Source: Candidatus Hydrogenedentes bacterium ADurb.Bin170 (GTDB lineage: Bacteria; Hydrogenedentota; Hydrogenedentia; Hydrogenedentales; CAITNO01). From it: a stretch of DNA of 40,992 nt. The notes under the pieces are model-generated. The model was not told where the DNA came from. It worked only from the letters and a program-made list of their open reading frames with translations, and did not search any database. This document shows, in pieces, positions 24,310-32,294 of the stretch (position 1 is its first letter; every line of letters begins with the position of its first letter). A program made the position numbers and the translations under genes. The stretch covers positions 1-40,992 of the forward strand of contig MWCY01000027.1 in the NCBI GenBank assembly GCA_002070275.1. The letters run 5' to 3'.

Positions 24310-25920
24310 ATGCGTGATTACTGCCGGACGAATGTTGTTGCGTCCAGAAAAGTACAAACACCAGCAAAGCGGATGCTCTTTCATTTTTTCGTTTGTGCTC
24401 TTGTTTTTTCTTTTTCTTTTGCTGCATTTGCCGAGTTGCAACAGGTATCCGTTGGCGGTGAAATTCGGATACGCGGAAGATATTACATAAATGCCTGGGA
24501 GGAGCAACGTCCTCTCCCCCGCCGTATTGCGGACGCTCTTCTGCCGTGGCGCCCTATCGGCCCTACAGGAACAATGTCCAGATTTAAATGGGACAGCAAA
24601 GGCAAAGACTGGACGCGTTATGAAACTTCCGTGCTTCTGAATTTCAAAGCCGACTTCACAGAAGATGTTTCTGCTTTTTTTGAACTTTACGATTTCCATA
24701 TCTGGGGTGAAGAATTCCGTTCCAACTATCTGACGGGGGCAGACAGTCGCGCCAACAATGTCGATTTTACGTTGATGAATCAGGCATATGTGGAGATGCG
24801 TAATTTATTCAACCAGCCCCTGCAGCTGCGTATCGGCGCGCAGAATCTTCTTTTTGGCGGCGGATGGCTTCTTTCAAATATGATGACGCCGTCACAATAT
24901 ATTTCTTTCGATGCCATTCGGGCTACTTATTCGCCCGGCGATTTTACCATTGATGCTTTCGCAGCCAAATTAAATGACAGCGACAGAGTTTTTAAAGAGT
25001 CAGTAAATCTTTACGGAATTTATGGAACATACAACGGCATTCCTGAAGCCACCATGTCTCTTTACTGGCTATATCTCCGGGATGATACGGATATTCCTCG
25101 ACCCGAAAGAACCGGTTGGGGACGCTGGGTAAACAACAAGCGCGGGCTCCAATATGGCTCGACGAACCTGCATACCCTGGGCTACAAACTTTCCGGGGGG
25201 ACGGGCAACTTGGATTATAATCTGGATCTTGCCTACCAGTGGGGAGATGCTGAACATCTGGGTTCTTTGTTTAAACCGGTAGGCAGAGCCTTCGGTGATA
25301 CCAATGCCAAATATGACAACTACGCTGTAGATGCAACGTTGGGGTATACGTTTAAAGAAGTTTCCTGGCAGCCCCGCTTTTTCCTTCAAGGCGTTGTTTT
25401 TAGCGGTGATGATAATAGGGATATCAGTTTCTGGGATTGGGTTAATCCATTCTACCGCCCACAGGCTAGCGTTGCTTTTAACAGGCTCTTTACCGAAAAA
25501 AATTATATGCCTACTGTCAATGACAACAGCTGGCTCTCCAATTTTATACAGGCCTCAGCAGGGGTAGAAGTGCAGCCGACTGAGAAATTAAGACTCCATT
25601 TCCATGTTGCCAAAGACTGGGTCTATTCTCCCTTCAACCCGCCAAAATCAATGCGTGTTTTCGGCAAAAAGATGTATGTTGCGCCCAGACTGAGCTTCTG
25701 GACGGACGAAGGCAGCCGGGACCTGGGCTGGGAAGTTGTGGCTTTCGCACGATACAACTATTCTCCTGACCTGTGGTTCATGCTTTACGGAAATTATCTG
25801 TGGACGGATGATGCTTTGACGAAAGGCTCTTTTATCCACTTCTATGGTACTGAGTATAGCGGCGGTTCGAATGATAAAAATGCCGGCTATCTTTTCTGGA
25901 TGGCCGTTTTGAAGTTCTAA
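24310..25920 (+). CDS. Outer-membrane beta-barrel porin, alginate-export (AlgE-like) type
   Basis: 536 residues. Signal peptide: a long basic start (RKVQTPAKR), hydrophobic MLFHFFVCALVFSFSFAAFA, cleavage near AFA/ELQ at about residue 41. The mature part alternates in the manner of beta strands and has many aromatic residues, for example EIRIRGRYYINAW, LRIGAQNLLFGGGWLLSN and WFMLYGNYLWTDDAL. It ends in Phe (MAVLKF), the usual last residue of outer-membrane barrels recognised by BamA. The arrangement matches the Alginate_exp domain, a family of 18-strand porins for anionic polymers, but its substrate is not known here. AAGGAGG lies eight bases before ATG 24310; an in-frame ATG at 24253 lies before this SD. 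Single gene with its own promoter and terminator. Confidence 0.85.
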   Translation: MRDYCRTNVVASRKVQTPAKRMLFHFFVCALVFSFSFAAFAELQQVSVGGEIRIRGRYYINAWEEQRPLPRRIADALLPWRPIGPTGTMSRFKWDSKGKDWTRYETSVLLNFKADFTEDVSAFFELYDFHIWGEEFRSNYLTGADSRANNVDFTLMNQAYVEMRNLFNQPLQLRIGAQNLLFGGGWLLSNMMTPSQYISFDAIRATYSPGDFTIDAFAAKLNDSDRVFKESVNLYGIYGTYNGIPEATMSLYWLYLRDDTDIPRPERTGWGRWVNNKRGLQYGSTNLHTLGYKLSGGTGNLDYNLDLAYQWGDAEHLGSLFKPVGRAFGDTNAKYDNYAVDATLGYTFKEVSWQPRFFLQGVVFSGDDNRDISFWDWVNPFYRPQASVAFNRLFTEKNYMPTVNDNSWLSNFIQASAGVEVQPTEKLRLHFHVAKDWVYSPFNPPKSMRVFGKKMYVAPRLSFWTDEGSRDLGWEVVAFARYNYSPDLWFMLYGNYLWTDDALTKGSFIHFYGTEYSGGSNDKNAGYLFWMAVLKF

Positions 25921-25941
25921 ATAAAGCCTTCAGATTCTTTT

Positions 25942-25977
25942 GCGCGCTGTGTTTGCAATACGCAGCGCGCTTTTTTT
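25942..25977 (+). terminator. Intrinsic terminator of the porin gene
   Basis: GCGCGCTG (25942-25949) pairs with CAGCGCGC (25963-25970) over a 13-base loop and is followed by seven T (25971-25977). It is 21 bases after the stop codon. Confidence 0.93.
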
Positions 25978-25983
25978 GTAAAG

Positions 25984-26199
25984 TTATCCCCAACTTATCC
26001 ACACCTCACACAGGAGCACAATTCCTAGTATTTTTGTAAAAGAAGTTTCTATCTCGTGTGTTTTCAATAAGATATATTTTATATGTTGAAATTATCAGTA
26101 TTGCGCAATCAATCTGCGCAAAGAAAAGGAAAGTTATTCACGTCTTGCAGAAATGGTTTCACTGCACATGCGATTGATAGGAAACTTCCAAAAAAGTAT
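25984..26199. promoter_or_regulatory. AT-rich gap with two DnaA-box matches
   Basis: Between the porin terminator and the PIG-L gene. TTATCCCCA (25984-25992) and the consensus DnaA box TTATCCACA (25995-26003) lie in the same direction, 11 bases apart. A third, weaker match, TTATTCACG, is at 26134-26142. AT-rich DNA (about 26037-26097, including GATATATTTTATATG) lies between them. ATTGCGCAAT (26100-26109) is a perfect palindrome, with TGCGCAA repeated at 26115-26121. I see no convincing coding frame in the gap. It could be a DnaA-controlled site or part of an origin. Confidence 0.5.
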
Positions 26200-26979
26200 T
26201 TAAATCGCAGGAGATGCGGAAACAAGAAGGGAACCGAGTGCCTGCGCGAGAGGGTTGGCTGTCTGATTGCAAAAGCCAAGAGGGTTATGCTTAAGCCACC
26301 CTTCAGCATAGGTGAAAACTCGGCTTTCTTCCCCCATTTTTTTGCTTAGTTCCACCATATTATTCAAGTAACTGTCGATCCCCTGGCTTTGGTCGAGCCA
26401 TACTTTTTGGCTGCGATGGCAGGCAAGCGCATCTTTTTTACGATCAAGACAGTTTGCGATATCAACGAAAAAATCAGCCGGCACCGGTCGATGTAAAGAA
26501 TCTCTCAGACCATAGGGCAAACAATGGTAGACGGTTGTGTCTCCTTCTACTGCATCTACTGGCGGGTCCGTTTCGAAGTTCTTCATTCCCCGTGCGAAGG
26601 CTGCGGAAACGGTTAATCTGCAGGTGCCTTCATGGTCTTCCATATAATCAGTGGGTGGATGAGTCAGTATAATTTCAGGGTTCACTTTTCGAATAATGGC
26701 ACCTATCTTGCCCAGTAAAGGAAGAGAATAAATGATTTCGAGATCATCCACTACCGGAGGGTGAAAATGAGCGCCGAGTTTTTGGGCCGCCTCGGCAGCC
26801 TCCGCATAGCGGATTTCAGCTGTTTCTTTCGCATCGGTTATCGTGCTGCCACAACTGCCAGACGCAACTACAAAAATGTGAGGCTCCCAACCTTTAGCGG
26901 CCAACTGCAAAAGTGTTCCTGCCATCATAAATTCTATATCGTCCGGATGAGCACCTACGGCCAATACGGTTTTAGACAT
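26200..26979 (-). CDS. PIG-L (LmbE-like) family deacetylase
   Basis: 259 residues, full length. The zinc motif GAHPDDIEF is at residues 9-17 (His11, Asp13/14), followed by EIRYAEAAEAAQKLGAHFH, then the second region ILTHPPTDYMEDHEGT, where the DH of MEDH supplies the last metal ligand. Family members deacetylate N-acetylglucosamine groups in GPI, mycothiol or bacillithiol synthesis and various secondary metabolites; no partner genes are visible, so the substrate is open. I start at ATG 26979, which has GGGAG nine bases upstream; a TTG two codons earlier is too close to the SD. On the minus strand TATAAT (27012-27007) with a weak TTCTTA 18 bases upstream is a likely promoter. Confidence 0.9.
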   Translation of the reverse strand: MSKTVLAVGAHPDDIEFMMAGTLLQLAAKGWEPHIFVVASGSCGSTITDAKETAEIRYAEAAEAAQKLGAHFHPPVVDDLEIIYSLPLLGKIGAIIRKVNPEIILTHPPTDYMEDHEGTCRLTVSAAFARGMKNFETDPPVDAVEGDTTVYHCLPYGLRDSLHRPVPADFFVDIANCLDRKKDALACHRSQKVWLDQSQGIDSYLNNMVELSKKMGEESRVFTYAEGWLKHNPLGFCNQTANPLAQALGSLLVSASPAI

Positions 26980-26985
26980 GTTCAA

Positions 26986-27319
26986 TTGCTCCCAGCGGTT
27001 GTTTTGATTATAGTATAATTTTTTTTATAGTAAGAACAAACCCACCGTTTCTATTGTTTTTTTGCGGTCTACGACTCCCTCTTTGTGAAAGGCAAATAAT
27101 AATAAAAAGTCTGGAGAAAAAGATTTTTAAATTGCAACTAATGACGCTTGCATTTACCGGGTACTTTTTTTATATAATTGTATTGCAGAATTCTTTTGCA
27201 GTAGTGGACCACGGTCAACAGATTCACATCCTGCTAATTCAAATTTTGGGTATATTTTTTTAATACCTACCGTTCGGTATAATTGGTCCTGTGCAGTTTT
27301 TAAACCACGGATAATGCAT
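26986..27319. promoter_or_regulatory. Divergent intergenic region with the V-ATPase operon promoter
   Basis: 334 bases, AT-rich, without a credible gene. On the minus strand ATTATA (27007-27012) is the -10 box of the PIG-L gene. On the plus strand TATAAT (27278-27283) is the likely -10 of the V-ATPase operon, about 37 bases from its first ATG; no consensus -35 lies upstream, only T-rich DNA. The inverted repeat ATACC-N8-GGTAT (27264-27281) and the inner TACCG-TT-CGGTA (27268-27279) overlap this -10 box, as a repressor operator would. Confidence 0.55.
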
Positions 27320-27631
27320 ATGAACTCTTTAATTGACAAACTGACTGCGATGGAAAGCGAAGCGGCTGCCTTAATTGAGCAGGCTAAGGCGAAAGCGGCG
27401 TCGCTTGATAAAAAAGCGGACGAGCAGATCGAAAGCATTAAAAAAGAAATGAGTGCTGTGCTTGATCAGAAGATTCTGGCTCACCGTGAAGAGGTTCAGA
27501 AAAAGCACGACGCCCTGGCAGCAGCGCAGGACAGCACGGAACGCAAAGCCCTGGCAGCTCTGGACAGCATTTCTTCAGACGCTTTGGCTGTACAAGCAGA
27601 CAAAATTGTAGCACGATTCCGCGAGATATAA
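27320..27631 (+). CDS. ntpF: V-type ATPase coiled-coil stalk subunit (G/H, NtpF-like)
   Basis: 103 residues, almost entirely predicted coiled coil, rich in Ala, Lys and Glu: LTAMESEAAALIEQAKAKA, DEQIESIKKEMSAVLDQK and so on, ending ADKIVARFREI. In A/V-type ATPases such a protein pairs with subunit E to form the peripheral stalk. The sequence has little beyond composition to identify it; the call rests on its place as first gene directly before subunit I. Two ATGs are possible. I take 27320 because ACGGA is eight bases upstream, whereas the ATG at 27314 is only two bases from it. Two bases separate its stop from the ATG of subunit I. Confidence 0.78.
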   Translation: MNSLIDKLTAMESEAAALIEQAKAKAASLDKKADEQIESIKKEMSAVLDQKILAHREEVQKKHDALAAAQDSTERKALAALDSISSDALAVQADKIVARFREI

Positions 27632-27633
27632 TT

Positions 27634-29694
27634 ATGGCCATAGACATAATGAAAAAAGCCACAGTGCTTTGTCCGCTTACGTCGACCAAGCAGTTGCTCA
27701 AATCCCTTCACGCCGAGGGTATTATCGAATTGGTCGATGTGATGGAGCGCTACGAAGAAGCGCGGGATGCATTATCACGCCCTTCTGTTTCCACGGCAGA
27801 CTGTGATGATGAACTGCAAAAATTATCCCTCATTATAGGGCTTTTAAATACATTTGCGCCCGAGGAAAAGAGTTTTATTCAAGGGCTTGCGCCGGTACCC
27901 CTTCTTGTGGATCCCGATGAATTAAATCAGTTATACCAGCAATTTCCTCTGCAGAAGCATTACGAACATGCGCTCGATCTGGACGGAGAGTACCGCAAAA
28001 TAGAGCGTGCTCACGGCGCGACCGAAAACCGGCTGGCAGAGTTGGCCCCTCTTGCTCATTTTCCATACGCCCTGGAACAGTTGACACGCCTTCAGGAAGT
28101 CCGTCTTATACTCGGCTCAATTTCCCTGAAAAATTTAAATACTTTAAAGCAGACTCCTGAGAAACCGGCGGGAATGCACTGGGAAGAAATTGATCCGCAA
28201 GGCGCGGTTCATGATAACTCGGACCCGAAAAACAAGGCAGGAAAAGCGCCGGAAGTTGTCTGGCTTCTTGTTGCTGTCTTGCCGGACGCTGAAACGGACG
28301 CACGACAAGTACTGAATGCACATGGCTTCCTGGAGATTGCATTGCCGCAAATTTCCGGTACTGTCGCCGAGCAGATCCGCTCACTGGAAGAAGACCTGGT
28401 TGTACAGAAACAGAAGTTGGAAAATGTTGCAGGTCAAGTCCGGGAGATGGCGCAATACCGCCATGAATTTTTGGTGCTTCGGGCCGGCTGGGAAGACCGT
28501 AAGAAACTCAAATTAAGTCGTCTCCAAAGCGCACATGGAGAGTATGTGCAGGTGCTCACAGGCTTCATCCGTGCAACGGACAGCCCCCGACTGGAAGAAA
28601 TGCTGCGCCATGACTTTTCCGAAGCCAGCCTTCTGCTGGAAGATGTGACAGATGAGGACGCAGTGCCCGTCAGTATCACCCTGCCGAAACTGGTTCGCCC
28701 GGTACAGCTTCTGGTTGATCTTTTCGGCAGACCTACCTACGAGACCTTTGACCCGTCTCCGTTCATCATGCCTACCTTTCTTCTTTTCTTCGGTATTTGT
28801 TTTAGTGATGTTGCTTATGGTGCCATGCTTTCACTGCTAAGCCTCTATATCATGAAAAAAACAAAGCCTTATGTCGGCATATACAATTTTGCGAAGCTCC
28901 TTCTTTACGGGGGCTTGTCAACGATGTTTTTCGGTTTTGTGCTGGGCGGTTTTTTTGGCGATTTATACATGCCCCAGTATATGGGTGAAAACAATCTTCT
29001 TTATCGCTTTATGAGCAGTGTACAGATAATAAGTCCCTTGGATAAACCCATTGCAGTGCTGTTAATTTCTCTTGCGATAGGGATGGCAAACCAGTTTTAC
29101 GGTATCGGTCTGCAGATGTATTCTTCCATGTTGCGAGGAGATAAGAAAGCCGTTTTATACGATGGACTTCTATGGCTTGTTGCGCTGCCGGGTTTTGTTC
29201 TTATTATAGGGAAAATGTTTGCACCTGTGCCTGCTCCCCTCTTTTATCTGGGTATGCTCCTCTTTTTTGGAGGTGCCATTGGTCTGGTTCTTACACAGGG
29301 CAGAGAGAACGAAGGGCTTGTTCAACGATTTTTAACAGGGCTGGTGAGTCTTTATGGCATTGTCGGCTCCTACGGAATTACTGCCTTTATCGGTGACACC
29401 ATGTCCTACTGCCGTCTCCTTGCCCTTGCACTGACGACCGGCATTGTTGCGCTTTCATTTAATATGATGGCAGGGCTTTTACGTCCCATACCTTATGTCG
29501 GCTTTATATTATTTATAGTTGTGCTTATTGCTGCTCACGTATTTAATTTCTTTATTAATGTACTGGGCGCTTTTGTGCATTCGATGCGTCTTATTTTTGT
29601 GGAGTTTTTCGGTCGGTTTTACGCTTCCGGATCAAAAACCTTTACGCCTCTGGGATTTAATTCCAAAACGGCAGTGCTTTATAAAAAGCAGTAA
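27634..29694 (+). CDS. ntpI: V-type ATPase subunit I (membrane stator, a-like)
   Basis: 686 residues. The N-terminal half (about 1-365) is cytoplasmic, with a coiled coil around 255-285 (AEQIRSLEEDLVVQKQKLEN). The second half holds seven or eight membrane helices, starting at FIMPTFLLFFGICFSDVAYG. The helix GDTMSYCRLLALALTTGIVA carries the Arg that lies against the rotor ring and is needed for ion passage, and HSMRLIFVEFFGRFYASG is the well conserved C-terminal signature. It forms the ion half-channels with the K ring. It begins three bases after the coiled-coil gene and is followed after 79 bases by subunit K. A GAGAT sequence eight bases upstream is a weak SD. Confidence 0.94.
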   Translation: MAIDIMKKATVLCPLTSTKQLLKSLHAEGIIELVDVMERYEEARDALSRPSVSTADCDDELQKLSLIIGLLNTFAPEEKSFIQGLAPVPLLVDPDELNQLYQQFPLQKHYEHALDLDGEYRKIERAHGATENRLAELAPLAHFPYALEQLTRLQEVRLILGSISLKNLNTLKQTPEKPAGMHWEEIDPQGAVHDNSDPKNKAGKAPEVVWLLVAVLPDAETDARQVLNAHGFLEIALPQISGTVAEQIRSLEEDLVVQKQKLENVAGQVREMAQYRHEFLVLRAGWEDRKKLKLSRLQSAHGEYVQVLTGFIRATDSPRLEEMLRHDFSEASLLLEDVTDEDAVPVSITLPKLVRPVQLLVDLFGRPTYETFDPSPFIMPTFLLFFGICFSDVAYGAMLSLLSLYIMKKTKPYVGIYNFAKLLLYGGLSTMFFGFVLGGFFGDLYMPQYMGENNLLYRFMSSVQIISPLDKPIAVLLISLAIGMANQFYGIGLQMYSSMLRGDKKAVLYDGLLWLVALPGFVLIIGKMFAPVPAPLFYLGMLLFFGGAIGLVLTQGRENEGLVQRFLTGLVSLYGIVGSYGITAFIGDTMSYCRLLALALTTGIVALSFNMMAGLLRPIPYVGFILFIVVLIAAHVFNFFINVLGAFVHSMRLIFVEFFGRFYASGSKTFTPLGFNSKTAVLYKKQ

Positions 29695-29773
29695 AGGGCT
29701 TAAATGTTCTGGATCGTTTGATCATTTTGTAAAGTATTCGGTGTAAAAACAACAGTAGTATTGGAGAGTAACC

Positions 29774-30283
29774 ATGGATCATGCACTAGCAGTTGAAATT
29801 GGACGCGGGTTAGCCATCGCAGGTGCGGGTATTGCCGTTGGACTGGGTTGCTGCGGCTCCGGAAAAGGCATTGGCATTGCATCCCAGGCCGCAGCCGGAG
29901 TTATCAGTGAAAAGCCTGATTTGTTCGGGCAGCTTCTTGTGATGCTTGCACTTCCCGGCACTCAGGGCTTTTATGCCTTCATTACCGGCATCATGATTTT
30001 CATGCGCACAGGTTTGATCGCCGGCGAGTGGACCGCTTCTGTCAGCACCGGTGTTGCCCTGTTCTTTGTCGGCCTCGGTGTCGGGTTTGCACAGTATGTG
30101 ACAGCTATCTGGCAGGGAGAAGCTTCTGCTGCCGGTATTGCACTCGTTGCCCGTCGTCAGGAAGAGTCCGGGCGTGCGCTTCTTTTCCCCGCCATGGTGG
30201 AAACCTATGCTGTGGTTGCTCTTCTTGCCGGTATTCTTTCCATTATTTGGCTGACCAATCCCAATTTTGTTGCTTTCAATTGA
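29774..30283 (+). CDS. ntpK: V-type ATPase subunit K (rotor-ring proteolipid), Na+-type ligands
   Basis: 169 residues, four membrane helices from a duplicated hairpin, as in E. hirae NtpK (156 residues). The second helix carries LALPGTQGFYAF (Leu60, Thr63, Gln64, Tyr67) and the last hairpin has IWQGEASAAG (Gln114) and PAMVETYAVVALL (Glu143). These correspond to Leu61, Thr64, Gln65, Tyr68, Gln110 and Glu139 of NtpK, where they form the Na+ site. A proton-only ring is not expected to keep all of them, so I infer Na+ translocation. Only one carboxylate per four helices is present, as in eukaryotic and enterococcal V-ATPases. The ATG follows TTGGAGAG by six or seven bases; 39 bases separate it from subunit E. 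Confidence 0.95.
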   Translation: MDHALAVEIGRGLAIAGAGIAVGLGCCGSGKGIGIASQAAAGVISEKPDLFGQLLVMLALPGTQGFYAFITGIMIFMRTGLIAGEWTASVSTGVALFFVGLGVGFAQYVTAIWQGEASAAGIALVARRQEESGRALLFPAMVETYAVVALLAGILSIIWLTNPNFVAFN

Positions 30284-30322
30284 CCCGTTATGTTTTTAAG
30301 TAAATTACAGGGATGACAGACC

Positions 30323-30925
30323 ATGGCACTCAATGAAATTACGCAGGCCGTCCTTGATCGGGCACGCAAAAACGCCGAGCTGATTGTTAAATCGGCGCAA
30401 GTTGCGTCGGAAGAAAAAGTAGAAGCCTGGCGTAAAAACGCTGAAACAGAGATGGACAAGAAATTTCAGAGCATAAAACTTGGCATCGAAGAAGAGTTTT
30501 CCCGCAAACTCATACAGATGCAGGGAATTTCAAATAAAGCAGTTCTAACAAAGAAAAATGAGTTGCTGCAGCAGGTTTTTGCCCTGGCAAAAGCGAAAAT
30601 TCTGTCCATGCCCCGGGAAGAATACAGGAAGGTATTTAAAAGACTTCTTGAAAAATCTGTCGGCCAATCAAGCGGTGCATTAAAAATTCATCCTGAGGAC
30701 AAAGCTGTTTTTGAAGAAATGCTGGCCGAGTTCAATGAGAACCGCGACGAAAAGGATCATGTTCGGCTTCTTGATGAAGAGTCCCTTCCTGAGCGTGGCG
30801 GTTTCATTTTTGTAACTGACCGTTTTCAAGTGGATCAAAGCCTGAGCACGCTTTTAAGCGATGTTCAGTATGAGTCTGCGCCAGAAATTTCAGCCGCACT
30901 CTTTTCGGATGATTCCGGGAAATAG
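30323..30925 (+). CDS. ntpE: V-type ATPase subunit E (peripheral stalk)
   Basis: 200 residues. A long N-terminal helix (residues 1-80, for example NEITQAVLDRARKNAELIVK and KKFQSIKLGIEEEFSRKL) is followed by a compact C-terminal domain with LPERGGFIFVTDRFQVDQSL, which matches the end domain of archaeal and bacterial E subunits that binds the A3B3 head. It lies between K and C, as expected for the operon. The SD for the ATG at 30323 is not strong (AGGGATGACAGACC). It stops 15 bases before subunit C. Confidence 0.93.
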   Translation: MALNEITQAVLDRARKNAELIVKSAQVASEEKVEAWRKNAETEMDKKFQSIKLGIEEEFSRKLIQMQGISNKAVLTKKNELLQQVFALAKAKILSMPREEYRKVFKRLLEKSVGQSSGALKIHPEDKAVFEEMLAEFNENRDEKDHVRLLDEESLPERGGFIFVTDRFQVDQSLSTLLSDVQYESAPEISAALFSDDSGK

Positions 30926-30940
30926 TGAGAGGAACCCAAT

Positions 30941-31936
30941 TTGGCAGCCTTGACTAAAAACCAGAATAAATGGGGATTTGCCTGCGGGCGTGTCAGTGCT
31001 TTAGAAGGGCAGCTGATTCCTCAGGAAACCTTCTATCTCCTGGCAGGTTTAGACCGTGTCCAGGATGTTTTTAACCGACTGCAGGAAACATCACTGCGTG
31101 AGCATATGACCCACGGAGCGCTGACCTGGGAAGATTGGAGCACAGTAATCGATAATTATGTGCACTCCCAGATTCTTTCACTCAGGCAGTGCACCCCCAA
31201 TCCGGCAATCTGCGATCTCTACAGCCTGTCCGAAGATTATCTGAACTTGAAAAGGGCTGTTCAGAATCGCGGTTCCTTTCCATTTGGAAAAAGCCAGTTT
31301 TCCGAGTCCAGACTGCTGGAAGTCGCGTCCGGCAATGGAAGCCTCCTCCCTGAAATTATCCGGCCTGCGCTCTCCCCTGTCCTGGGAGGCGGCAGCCAGG
31401 AAGAAAACAGTCAATTTGTGCTGGATGTTACTTTGGATGGTGCTTTTTTGCGTCATTATCTTTTTCTTGCGCACCAGTCCGAAGCCCCTTTTATTGAAGA
31501 GTGGGCAACGTTAAGGGTTCTCGGCAGGGCTCTGGTCGCCATGTGGCGCGCTTTCAGAGCGGGACAGCAGTTGAAAGTCTTTCCCGCACATTTCCTGCCT
31601 TTAAACAGTCTCGACGGGCTTATCACTGAAATCAGTACCATTCCCGATCCGAAAGCCTGGGGGGCATCCATTCCCGGCCGGCCCGGTGATTTGTGGCAGG
31701 CGGCTTTTGAGGCAGAAGAAGACGAACAAGTGTCCACATTCGAGACCCTTCTTGCGAATCATCTGACGGAGCTGGCGCAGCGGGTAAAACTTCAGACTGC
31801 CGGCCCTGAACGGGTCGCGGGTTATCTTTGGGGACTCTGGATTGCCGCTTACAATCTGAAGCTTGTTATAAGCGGAAAACTGAACAACCTTGATGAAAAT
31901 CTTCTGAAAAAGCGAATACGGAATACTTATGTCTAA
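30941..31936 (+). CDS. ntpC: V-type ATPase subunit C (d-like, rotor cap)
   Basis: 331 residues. The fold is the AC39/subunit d family: it sits on top of the K ring and connects it to the central stalk. The N-terminus has the family's WGFACGRVSALEGQLIP, and the C-terminus ends in AYNLKLVISGKLNNLDENLL and KKRIRNTYV, the usual closing motif. The middle is poorly conserved across the family, so position helps the call. The start is TTG at 30941, with GAGAGG eight bases upstream, one of the few TTG starts in the operon. The end overlaps subunit F by eight bases. Confidence 0.9.
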   Translation: MAALTKNQNKWGFACGRVSALEGQLIPQETFYLLAGLDRVQDVFNRLQETSLREHMTHGALTWEDWSTVIDNYVHSQILSLRQCTPNPAICDLYSLSEDYLNLKRAVQNRGSFPFGKSQFSESRLLEVASGNGSLLPEIIRPALSPVLGGGSQEENSQFVLDVTLDGAFLRHYLFLAHQSEAPFIEEWATLRVLGRALVAMWRAFRAGQQLKVFPAHFLPLNSLDGLITEISTIPDPKAWGASIPGRPGDLWQAAFEAEEDEQVSTFETLLANHLTELAQRVKLQTAGPERVAGYLWGLWIAAYNLKLVISGKLNNLDENLLKKRIRNTYV

Positions 31937-32249
31937 AGCATACATTTTAGGTGATAAAGCGGCAGTGCTCGGTTTCAAAGGCGTAGGCTTTGAGATTGTG
32001 CATGCCTATGACTCCGAGACTTTAATACAGGCTCTTGGGCAAGTGATCCGTGCGAATGATGCTGCTGTTGTTCTGGTGAGTGAAGATCTTGCGGAGAAAA
32101 ATCCGGAAGCACTCGCTAATTTCCGAGAAAACTGTAATGCCATTATGACCACCATACCCACCCACCACGGCAGCAATCACTCCGGATTCAAAGAGATTCG
32201 CCGTCTTGTTGAGCATTCTATCGGTGTGGATATGCTTGGTAAAGAATAG
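31929..32249 (+). CDS. ntpG: V-type ATPase subunit F (central stalk; NtpG in E. hirae)
   Basis: 106 residues, a small alpha/beta domain on the central shaft with subunit D. It starts MSKAYILGDKAAVLGFKGVG, the typical first strand and turn, continues with NDAAVVLVSEDLAEKN, and ends GVDMLGKE. Members of the family conserve IGD-x5-GFxLAG at the N-terminus, here ILGDKAAVLGFKGVG. The ATG overlaps the last codons of subunit C, so translation is probably coupled. Confidence 0.92.
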   Translation: MSKAYILGDKAAVLGFKGVGFEIVHAYDSETLIQALGQVIRANDAAVVLVSEDLAEKNPEALANFRENCNAIMTTIPTHHGSNHSGFKEIRRLVEHSIGVDMLGKE

Positions 32250-32294
32250 TCAGTATAAAGAAAGATACAAGCAGATAGTACAAGGGTATCAAGT

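Noticed and set aside
26986-27319. A small gene in the gap before the V-ATPase operon
   Set aside because: A 69-codon frame from 27054 exists but has no SD, unusual composition and no motif; I treat the gap as regulatory.
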